Shown: positions 50,001-62,000 of the stretch, piece after piece
How positions within the stretch are numbered: the stretch's first letter is position 1
How the letters are laid out: each line of letters opens with the position of its first letter
NCBI GenBank assembly: GCA_035048485.1
Contig: CM068590.1
Span: forward strand, 1,364,001 to 1,428,000
Reading direction: 5' to 3'
DNA: 64,000 nt
Origin: Pteria penguin
Lineage: Eukaryota; Mollusca; Bivalvia; Pterioida; Pteriidae
Program-made: the position numbers and the translations under genes
Notes under the pieces: generated by a model
The model's database searches: none
The model's input: only the letters and a program-made list of their open reading frames with translations
Told to the model about the DNA's origin: nothing

Positions 50001-53000
50001 GGTTTAATTTGATCATTTTGATGGTAAGAAATACTACTGCGAAGAAAATTTTTCAATATTTTATGTTTTGGATTTTTTATGAATTTTTTAAGACTTTCAA
50101 GAAAAAGGGGGGGGGGGGGGGGGGGGGGGGGATAATTGGTGTAAACATTTCACAGTTTGAACTTTTTCTTCGGAACCACTTGCTGGAATTCAATGAAACT
50201 TGGCATGCATCAAATACTCAAGGTCCCCGACAAATGTGGTCATCTTTGTCAGGATCCATGAACAGGTGGCACCACCACAGACAAAAGTAGGTCACAGAGG
50301 GTACCCTCCTTTGACAAACTTCTTATTCAGATCGGGTGCATACAGCGACAAAAACCGACTGCATAGGAATGAGATAGAGGCATATGGGAAGAAGTGTTGA
50401 TATTTTTGGTTCCATTCCGAAATCAAATTTTTGACGTTTTTTCATTTTTATTTTGGACTTTGTTATTTTAATGCATTAAAGAGTTATTATTTTCTTTTAG
50501 TAAACATTGATGCATTCATTTGGTTTCATTTAATCATTTCTATGGTAAGGAATGCTGGTGTGAAGGAATTTTTTCAATATCTCGATTTTTGAATTTTTTA
50601 TGAATTTTTTAAGACTTCCAAGAAAAGGGGGGGGGGGGGACAATTTTTCATATCTTCAACTTGATCTACAGAACAACTTGAAGGATTGTGATAAAACTGG
50701 GTAGGATGCAAGTACTCATAGTCCTTTTCAAAGGTTTTGTTTTTTGTGCGGATCATCCAAATTGGTTAACAGATAATGCCACCATGTCTAAAAGTAGGTC
50801 TCATAATGGTACATATACCACTTGGTAATTGAAATATGGAGAGTAGCGGTTCAAATCCAGCTGTGGTCAAAAAATTTTTTTTTTTTTTTACACATCTAAA
50901 TAAGTTTTTAGATGTTTCTCAACACTCAACATATGAAATTAGGAATTTTATGTTTAAGACTTCCAAACAAAAAAAGGGGGGGTTGGCCATTTTTCACATT
51001 TTCAACTTTTTCTACAAAACTGTTTGAAGGATTTTAATAAATCTTGGTAGAAATAAGTCACTTATGATCCTCTTCAAATTCTGTTGTTTTCGTCCAGACC
51101 TCTTTACAGTTGGCGCCACCATAGTCAAGAGTAGGTCACAAAAGAGTTCCCTCGTTTAACAATATTCTTTTTCATACGGGCTGTATACAGAGACAAACAG
51201 AATGCATAGAAATGATCTAGAGGGATGAGTGAAGATGTATTGTCATTTTGGTTCCCTTCCAAAATCAAATTTTAGAATTTTTTTCGACATTTCTTTGGAC
51301 TTGGTGATTCAATGCAGAAAAAAGTGTCATATTTCCTAGTTAATTGATAATGAGGATTTCTTATGGACTATTGTGATCATAATTATGGTAAGGATTGTTA
51401 CTTTGAAAGAATTTTGTCAATATCTCAATTTTGGATTTTCTATGAATTTTTTAAGACTTCCAAATGAGGGTGTATAGGAACAATTCAATCACATTTTTCA
51501 CTTCTGCTGTTATACCACATGAAAGATTTTAATGAAACATGGAATACATGAAGTACTAAAAGTCCTCTATCAATTTGGTAAATTTCATCCAAATTGGTTA
51601 ACAGATAATGCCACCATGTCTAAAAAGCAGTTCTCACAATAGTACATATACCACTTGGTAATTGAAATATGGAGAGTAGCGGTTCAAATCCAGCTGTGGT
51701 CAAAATTTTTTTTTCATTTCTTTACACATCTAAATAAGTTTTTAGATGTTTCTCAACACTCAACATTTGAAATTAGGCAATTTTAAGTTAGATCTGGACA
51801 ATATTTGAAACAATTGTTGTTCATGACCCAGACTTGAAATCAGTCAACAAAAGGCCCCACCTAAAGAAAATGACTAACTTGTTGCCCTGAATGACTTCTT
51901 GCAGAGACAAAGGAAATGCTTAATATCAAAATCACCTGAATGGATGTGCAAAAAAGTGTTGTTTTTTATTCTAGCCAGAAATAAAATTTGACATATTTTC
52001 AACATCTGTGTTGACTTAGTCACATTAATGCAAAAATAAATGAATTCTTCCTTCATGCATGACTGATAATATAGGTACTCAGGTGAGCGATATAGGCCCA
52101 CTTGGGCCTCTTGTTTCACCCATATAGTGAATGAATATTTTTAGTAAGACAATACCATGCAAATAATTTAGGTCAAAAGGACACTTTCATAGTTTTTTGC
52201 CCTTTCATTTTTTTTTGTGAAAATAGAATGTAAATCTCATGCAAATTCAACAAAAAATATTTCTTGCACATGAGATAGACTGATCCCATTTTTGTCAGTT
52301 TCAGAAATTCCACCCAGAACCCATGCAGTATCTTCTGTAATGTTAATGAACATAACATATCCAGGATTTGATGTTATTGACATCTTACATATCTTGTATA
52401 GGACCTATTTGGCTGTACTAGTTCTATATTGTACTCAAAGAACCCTGGATATTTTACACATTTATACCAGATAAACACAGAGAGAAATTTGCTCCTATAG
52501 CACAGGTTTACAGTTTTTGAAACTGTCTGAGCATATGCCAGACATTTGTCATGTAGATTTTCTAAATTTACGGGGAATTCAATAAATTTACTGGATGTAA
52601 GGAAATGATTGACACTTACGGTCTAGTATTGAATTTAAAGCAAAACACCTTCACCACCCCTATATTTCCCCTGCTACTAATTCATAGTTTGATCTTAGTT
52701 TCATCTGAGCGCTAGGTGCAATTGACCTAGCCCAGTACAGTACAGTACATGATGGTCTCCCATCGTTGATATATGTTATGTACAACTTTTCGTAACTAAA
52801 CATTTTTAACATGTGAAACTTCGTTGTGCTTTCAAAGTGATAAACTAGATAATATATTTTAAATTGTAAAGTTGGATTGTCAGAAAAGTATAATGTCATT
52901 ACGTCTGTTTTTCTTGGCCATGTACTAAATTTTGCATTTATTGATTTAGATAATATGGTATAATATTTGGTCTATCCATTCATTCGTTCTGCTTTCTGAA

Positions 53001-56000
53001 TATCAGGAATTTTATTAAGATGAAACATTTCTGGCAGGCATCTGTATAACACTAGTACAGAGTTCGAAATTAGCAGTCATCCAATTGTCAAAAACAACCT
53101 ACAATTTCTTTGGGCAACCCGAAATTTCAGTAAATATAATGGAGGTCGTCGAAATTTTCTTAAAGTTTGCCAACTTGATGACCAAAACTTTTAGCCAGTT
53201 TCAAGCCCTGCTGGTATGGGTTGTTGATAAGCATGAAAATAATTTTTTGTCTTAACAGGGCATCGATCCTCACTCTCTGGATTTGCTTGCAAAGGAAGGA
53301 ATTGTCGGCTTAAGACGAGCCAAGAGAAGAAACATGGAAAGGTGACATAGTATTATAATGCCGCAGTGTATCATTTATTGTCTATAGGGACTGGCCTGCT
53401 GTAGTGGTTGAGTACTGGAGTACTATTTCAATCGCCATAACACTCATCTTATTAGCTTATTATTAATCGGCATGGAACATGAGAATTCTGTACATCATTG
53501 TTGTGTTCCATGTAGACCTTGAAAATCCCTCACTGCTCTTGGTTGGTCCATTGTATATGTAGAAATTTATGTGGAGTACAAGTAACGAAGTATACAAAGT
53601 ACGACTCTTGTCTGCAGATTACAAGTAACGAAGCATACAAAGTACGACTGACAAAATTCATCAGTTTTACTGATACTCTTGTCTGCAGATTACAAGTAAT
53701 GAAGCATACAAAGTACGACTGACAAAATCCATCAGTTGTATTGATACTCTTGTCTGCAGATCACAAGTAATGAAGCATACAAAGTACGACTGACAAAATC
53801 CATCAGTTGTATTGATACTCTTGTCTGCAGATTACAAGTAACGAAGCATACAAAGTACGACTGACAAAATCCATCAGTTGTATTGATACTCTTGTCTGCA
53901 GATTACAAGTAACGAAGCATACAAAGTACGACTGACAAAATCCATCAGATTTACTGAAACTCTTGTCTGAAGATTACAAGTAATGAAGCATACAAAGTAC
54001 GACTGACAAAATCCATCAGTTTTACTGATACTCTTGTCTGCAGATTACAAGTAACGAAGCATACAAAGTACGACTGACAAAATCCATCAGTTTTATTGAT
54101 ACTCTTGTCTGCAGATTACAAGTAACGAAGCATACAAAGTACGACTGACAAAATCCATCAGCTTTACTGATACTCTTGTCTGCAGATTACAAGTAACGAA
54201 GCATACAAAGTACGACTGACAAAATCTATCAGTTTTACTGATACTCTTCTCTGCAGATTACAAGTAACGAGGCATACAAATTACGACTGACAAAATCGCA
54301 ACCAGTTTTTCCTTTCAAAACATAAAACCATTTACTGAACAATCCGTCATGTAATATTGTGATGTGGTATTTTAGCTAGGGTATGGGTGAATAGTAATAA
54401 TGGTAAATTGTTTGTCTATTTATAGACTGACCTTGGCATGTGGAGGAATGGCCATGAACTCCGTGGATGATCTGACCCCAGATGTATTGGGATATGCTGG
54501 CCTGGTGTACGAACAAGTCCTTGTAAGTAACTTTTCTCATTTCCATTTTCTTAAAATTAAAAGAGGGGGAAGGGGGGAGGGGGGGAGGATGTAATGGTAA
54601 CATAATCTTGATATCTCTCATGTCTAAAATTTTCTAAGCAAATGCTGATATACACAGTATGACAAAATGATTGTCTATGCCATAGAAGCAGAGATTTGGG
54701 GACCTATTTTTATGCATCGAGCATGCGAAGCATAATCGAGAGCCTATAGGAATCGTAAAAATTTTACCTCTTCGCCACATTTCCTGGCCAAATCTCATTC
54801 GCAAAAGAAAATAGTACTTTCTTTTGAATGCTCATATTAGATTCTAGAAATGCAATTATACTTCCTGATTTTCTTCTATTGCCTTGAAACATTTATTCGT
54901 AGAAATGTTTAATATGCAATGTGACGTAAATGACATACGTAAACATTGTGATTCATGATTAAATTATGCGAAGGTATATACAAGATTTGACCTTAACCAA
55001 GGGTCAAATTCGACGTTTATGCTTTCGGATATCCTCGACCTTTTTCATGTAAAAGGCGAGGTTGTTCCGAATGTTGTTTATAAACTTAGATATTGGGGCG
55101 TAAGGATACATGATGTCATGTTTTCATTAAAGATCGATTTGTGAACTGTGCTCGTAGTTATGAGTATGAAACTGTAGATACAGCAGTGAATTGAATTTTT
55201 GAACTGCATTTGCATTATTTGTTGTTAATAAACCTCAATGGTATATACTGTCCACTCTCGTTACAACGTCACTCGAAATAACTGCATATTCCGAAATCGG
55301 CAGAAATCTGCCCGTAATAAAAGTAGATGCTCTTATTTGTGTTCTTTATATCGGCATATTCGCCTTCTGGCATCGGCAGCACAGAACAAATGTACATTTT
55401 TACACCAATTAAAATTCTATACACCGGCAGACTACCTTAAATGCCGATCTAGGATCTATCGACAAGGGATTTCACAGCTGACCGCACCAAATATCCAGCA
55501 CGTGGTTTAGTCTGTTATTTGCATTTTTACAACGCACATGCGTTTAGCTGTACATATGGCCAAGGATGTATAGTTTAAGAACTAAACTATACTTCCCTGA
55601 TATGGCTTCATTTGAAAAAATAAAACACTAATTATGCAGGAACTGGAATATGTCTATTCTACACTCCGTATTTCTACGTAAATATTTTATACATTACATA
55701 CATTGTACATATAAATTAAACAGAATACAATAGAGTTCGGTAATGACCATAATTATAGTTGTCTCCAAGTTTATTAATTGAAAATTTTTTATTTATATGA
55801 TTTTATACGAAATAGCAGCCATTCATATATATCAGCAATTTTAAATTTGTTTAAACGGCAAAATTCAGAAATACAGACATGGCCGTTGTAACGAGAGTAA
55901 CTGCACCAGAGTCGTTGACGTACTCTATAGACTTGGGATTCCAGATTTCAAGGACTTGGAAATATTTACCATGATACCCGCGCCAAGGAAGTTTGGAGGG

Positions 56001-59000
56001 GGGGGGTTCCTATATAGGAATCACCATGTCTGTCTGTCCGTGCATCCCGATTCATGTCCGCTTGATAACTTATGTACCATAGGACTCAGGATGATCAAAC
56101 TTGGTATGTGAATGTCTCATGGGAACGGGATGTGTCATGTACCAAAATTTTGTCACTGTGACCTTGACCTTGGCTTAAGACCTCTTTGATAGTAAATCCT
56201 GGGCCTCTTTGTGTCTGGAGCATAACTTTTTATTTGGTCAATAGATTTGCATAATATTTCACAGGATTGTTGCCTATGACCTAAGGATGTATCATGACCT
56301 TAACCCAAGGTCAAAGGTCAAGGTCAGTGTGGACTTGGTTGTAAAAATCCTGTCCGGACCATATCTATTTACTGGACGGATGGATTTAGTGTTGCCCTTT
56401 GTCTAAGGATGTGTCATGACCTTGACCCAAGGCCATAGGTCAAAGGTGGATGTTACTGTGGACTTGGTTGTTAAAATAGTATCCAGGCCATATCTTTATA
56501 TAAGGTTGATGGATTTAGATAATATTTCGCAGGATTGTTGCCCATCACCCAAGGGTGTGTCATGGCCTTGACTCAAGTTCAAAGGTCAAGTTCAATATGG
56601 ACTTGGTTATTAAAATCGTGTCCGGGTGGTATCTTTTTATTTGGTCAATAGATTTGGTGTACTTGGTGTTAAAGATCCTGTCCAGGAAATATCTTGTTAT
56701 TGGGTTAATAGATTTGGATAATATTTCACAGGATTGTTGTCTATGACCTAAGGGTATGGCATAGTTCAAGGTCGCAGTTTCTTTGGTGACTAAACTCATG
56801 TCTGGTTGGATTTTGGCAAGACTAAATGTTCAGCTTCCTGAATTATTGCATGTTCAACTTTTTTGCCGTGTGGGGTATTTGTCCCGTTAGGACAGCTCTA
56901 GTGTTTAGCTTGCCAGGACAAATGTCCGGAGACCTACTATCATACCCTTGTTGTCACATGCATCCAGTCATAGTTAATTTAAAGAAATTAATCAACATAG
57001 TTACTCATTGTCCTACTTGCACTTTAAACGGCTTGATAATCAATCCTGCTCGATGCCTCTATGGCCTTTCAGGTCTTTGATTTCATCATGTGTTTGGTTT
57101 ATCTGTCTATTTGCAAGCTTTAACCTTGGTCTTGTTGTTTAAACTTTGAATAATAGGGAATTGATATTGTCTTTTTTAACTAAACTTGATCATATCTTAC
57201 AAAACTTTTTGACTCTGACTTCAACCTGGACCTTAACATTTTTTTCTTCATAAATTCAAACATAAGCAATACTTTTTGAATAGTTAGAGATTAGGTTTTA
57301 CGTGTGTATTCGTTATGAGAAGATCTTTCCAAAATGTTTGACCTTGTGACCTTAATTTTGATCTGCACTTTTTCTTAATATTACTGGGGTTCTCTGGGCA
57401 TCAGTGCTTCTCGAAAACATCTTGTTAATACTTTGCAGGGTGAAGACAAATATACCTTCATAGAGAATTGTAAAAATCCCATGTCCGTAAGTCTTCTGCT
57501 GAAAGGACCCAACAAACACACCCTGACCCAGATCAAGGATGCTGTGAGAGATGGACTTCGAGCTGTGAAGAATGCAATAGAAGATGGTTTGTACAATGCT
57601 TCTCAACTCTAGACGGGAAAAGTCTGTGTAACAGCCCATTCAGGGAGAACTAGGTCTTTTTGTATGCCTGTCATAAGACGGGACGTATTATGTTATGGCG
57701 TTGTCTGTCCAGGGTCATGTTTTCCAGCTTTTTTTCTGCAGTCTTTCAAGATATTTGATTGAAACTTGGTATATAACTTAATATCGCCGAGGGTCAGTAC
57801 CAGTTTGCATTTGGATATGATTGATTTGGTGCGACCATTCAAGTATTTTACAGTTTTCTGGACTTTTTTTGCAGTCTTTAAAGGTATTGAATTAAAACTT
57901 AGTATATAACTTTATATGAACAAGGGTCAGTGCCAGTTTGCATATAGGTATGATTGCTTTGTTTCTGCCAGAGTTACAGCCCTTGAACTTTGAAATTTTC
58001 AAGGATTTTACAGTTTTCCAGACTTTTTTCTGCAATCTTTAAAGGTAATGGATTAAAACTTCGTATATAACTTTATATCAATGAGGGTCAGTGCCAGTTA
58101 GCATATGGGTATGATTGCTTTGGTTTTGCCAGAGTTTAGGCCCTTGAACTTAGAAATTTTCAGGGTTTTACGGTTTTCCGAACTTTTTTCTGCGATGAGA
58201 GTCGGTACTAATTCGCATTTGGTTATGATTACTTTGGTTTTTCCAGAGTTATGCCCCTTGAACTTAGAAATTTTCAAGGATTTTAGATTTCCGGACTTTT
58301 TTATGTAGTGTTTCAAGGTATTGGATTGTAACTTGGCCATGCATTCAAATTGAGCAACAGGCGTATTATGCCATGCTAGGCGTTGCTCTTGTGTTTGATG
58401 TCCTACCCCCACCAATTATTAGAATTAAATTATCATTGAATGTTTGACAGTAACATATCTAGAAGGGGCAGGTTGATCCAGTGATGTCGCACTTGATTCA
58501 GGATGGATTAGGATAGTTAGATCTGATTTTTATGCTTCCTGAAAAATTGTGTCAGTCTGTCTGTCCATCTGTTTGTCCGAGCTTATATCTTGTAAATTGT
58601 TAATTAGAATTTTATCATATTTCATGCAAGTATTCCTTGGAACTAGAAAATTTTTGACAAGGATCACTTTTAAAGGTCATTTCTGCAAGGTCAGGGTCAC
58701 TCAGCACATATCCCTGAAAATATTGAGAAGGACCTTTATTCCAATATATCTCACTGACTGTTAACCCGAATTTTATTATATGTCACACATATGTTCCTTG
58801 GGACTGTCTTTTCTTGGGCCAGAGATTTTCAGACAATACTCACTCAAGGCCTTGGGTTTAAGGAATTTACTGATATTTCTTGATGAATTCTACAAATTGT
58901 CATTGGTTTGATGCAGTTTGGGGAGCATCCATCAGCCTTACTGATAATCTTGTTTTAAGCTGATTCATTGTCCACGGCCTCACTATATGTCCTTATCTTC

Positions 59001-62000
59001 TTCCTCGCTATCTGACTCATCCTCTGCCTCAGTACATACTCAGTTTCTGTCCTCCTCTACTGCCTCACTTTCTGTTCTCATCCTCTGCCTCACTGACCTC
59101 GTCTTCTGCCTCACTATCTGTTTAAGGTATTTATCTACAGCCTCACTACCTGTCGTTGTGTACTGCTTCACTATCTGTCCTTATCTACTGCCTCACTATC
59201 TGTCCTTATCTACTGCCTCACTATCTGTCCTTGTCTACTGCCTCACTATCTATCCTTGTGTACTGCCTCACTATCTGTCCTTGTCTTCTGCCTCACTGTC
59301 TGTCCCGTGTTTAGGGTATTTATTGTCTACTGCATCATTAGCTGTCTTCATCTACCGCCTCACTATCTGTCCTGGTGTACTGCCTCACTCTCTGTCCTTG
59401 TCTACTGCCTCACTATCTGTCCTGTGTTTAGGGTATTTATTGTCTACTGCCTCACTATCTGTCCTTGTGTACTGCCTCACTATCTGTCCTTGTCTACTGC
59501 CTCACTATCTGTCTTCATCTACTGCCTCACTACTGTCCTATGTTTAAGATAGTATAAACAGGGCCCAGTGTCAAAGTATACTTCGTCATTTTTATGATCT
59601 TTTACTGTTTAGGGTGGGTCTTTTGCATAAGTAAATATTATAAGGCCAGCACCAGGCAGGTGCCACCATTGTGTAAGTGAAATTCTCTCTGTGTAACTGA
59701 AAACAATACCACAGTTTATAACAAGTTTCTTGAAATGCCTATTGCATTTTGCATGAAGTTATGAGTGATACAGAAATTCGCTGATATTGCTATAGTTATG
59801 ATTTGACTCTGTACTTTTTTTATTATATTTTACAGAATGTGTTCTGCCTGGCGCTGGATCGTTTGAGATTGCTGCATACCAAGAACTGATGAAATACAAG
59901 AATGAAGTGAAAGGAAGAGCTCGCCTAGGTATGTTCCTAGAAAGACTACTACCTTCTTTAATTATGAAGTTTACCTATGACTGAGCATGATACGTCATGT
60001 GGCAGTCAGGACAGTCACTGCTTTCTACGTTACTAATAAACTGAGTGTAATACATCATGTGGCAGTCAAGATAATTAAAAGGATTTCTTTATTCTTTTTC
60101 AAACACCAAGTTTACTTGTATAGATTGAGCATAATATTTACTGTGATATAGTCATACTAAGAGCCTCACAGGGCTATAGACTATAGCTTCTTTTTATGCA
60201 CCTTAAATCTTATGTATATTGAATCGTGTGTATTAACCCCATTAGCCCCCCCTTTCTCCCCCCCCCCCCCCCCAAAAAAAAAACCCCAAAAATATATGGC
60301 ATTTCAGTTATGAAATTTAATATAATTATCTATAAGAAACCAAATCAGCTGGCCATGACATGTGGCTTTTTTTTTTCTATCTTCTCTATAATTGGTATAA
60401 TTAATGCACAAAAGATGAAAATGAAGTTATTTGGGCAAATTGAATTTTGGTTGCCATGGTAACAAGGTAGGCCTCTTTGGCACTCTTATGAGACTGTCAA
60501 ATAAGCCATCTCGAAGGAATTTGTACACTGAAATTTTCCTCATAGCCAGTTACTTACAGATGTCGTTTTTCCTGAATGTTTGATAGGAGACTTTGTCCAA
60601 TCAGATGGCTTGTTTCATACCGCTGTCAAGGTCAAAGGTTATAAAAGAAAATGGTAGGGAAGGACTTGTATCGCAGAATAGACAAACGTTTCACCTTGTA
60701 GAAGAGGTGAATGACGTTGATTTGTGATATGAACTAAAGAATTCAACACGAATATGCTATAAGAAAACTTGCGTAAAGTGCATTTGTCTATCGCATCTCC
60801 AAAATGGACAGTGTTCACTGTATGATCAGATGCTCAACTCGTTAAATTAAATTAAGTCATTGTATGTACTTCATATGACTTCATGTATTTTGGGAAGTAC
60901 TGGGAATTTTTTTTTTGAAATTTGAGGTCATTGTAAATAAATCCTATATGTATGAATAGGTAAAGACTTGTTGGCGATGGGTTAAGTCCTTCATTGTTTA
61001 TTTTTTTCTGCGCTGTTCTGCACAGACTGTGTTATTACGAAGTAACTGACCTTAAACAATAATAGAGACTTGGCGTATGATCCTGAGGCAGATCGTGCCT
61101 TTATTACCTTAGTCTTGAAGCTACAAGAAATTCTTATTCAAAATGTCTGCATTTGAATTGAATTAATTGAAAATATTTGTGGAGAAATCACAGCTTTTTA
61201 AATTTGATGATCAAAAATGGTTACTATAGCAACTTCAGAAGTGAATGCTCACATATTACATATATTTAAATCATTTTATGTCCACTTTCAGTTTGACTTA
61301 TATTGTTAAATGTCTATGCAGGGACATGTATGGGAAAACATCATGTTTTGCGATTGATGATTTTCTAATATTTCATGGGGGTCTTCGGAAAAAAAAACAA
61401 GAAAATTTGGGCAGATTTTCTTAGGTTTGATTCTTTCTTCCTTGTTCTAGGTGTCCAGGCATACGCTGATGCGTTGCTAATTATCATCAAGATCCTGGCC
61501 CAAAATGCTGGTCTGGATCCCCAGGAATCCATTGTCAAGTTACAGGAGGAATACACAGAGCCCAGCCAGGGTGTGGGCCTTGATATTAAAACAGGTTAGA
61601 ATACACACAGCCTAGCTAAAGTGTGGGCATTCATATCAAAATAAGTAACAGTAAACAGAGCCCAGTTAGGGTGTGGGCATTGATATCAAAATAAGTGATA
61701 ATGCACAGAGCCCAGCCAAGGTGTGGGCTAGATATCAAAATAGGTAAGAAATACACCCAACCCAGCCAAGGTATGTGCCTGGATTTCAGAATAAGTAAGA
61801 ATTCACCAGCCTAGTTAAGATGTTAGTCTAAATATCAAAACAGCCTACCAGGTAAAAATCCATCCAGCCTAGTGCGGGTGTGAATCTCAATATGGGGGTT
61901 GGATATTAAAACATCTAAGAATTCACTCATCCAAATCCAGATGTGGGGCTGGATATTAAAGCAGATAATTCACCCAGCCTAATGAAGATGTGAGTATGGA

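Noticed and set aside
58987..59547. 186-codon frame in intron 11
   Set aside because: Produced by a 25-bp minisatellite with imperfect units; repeated TASLSVL pattern only.
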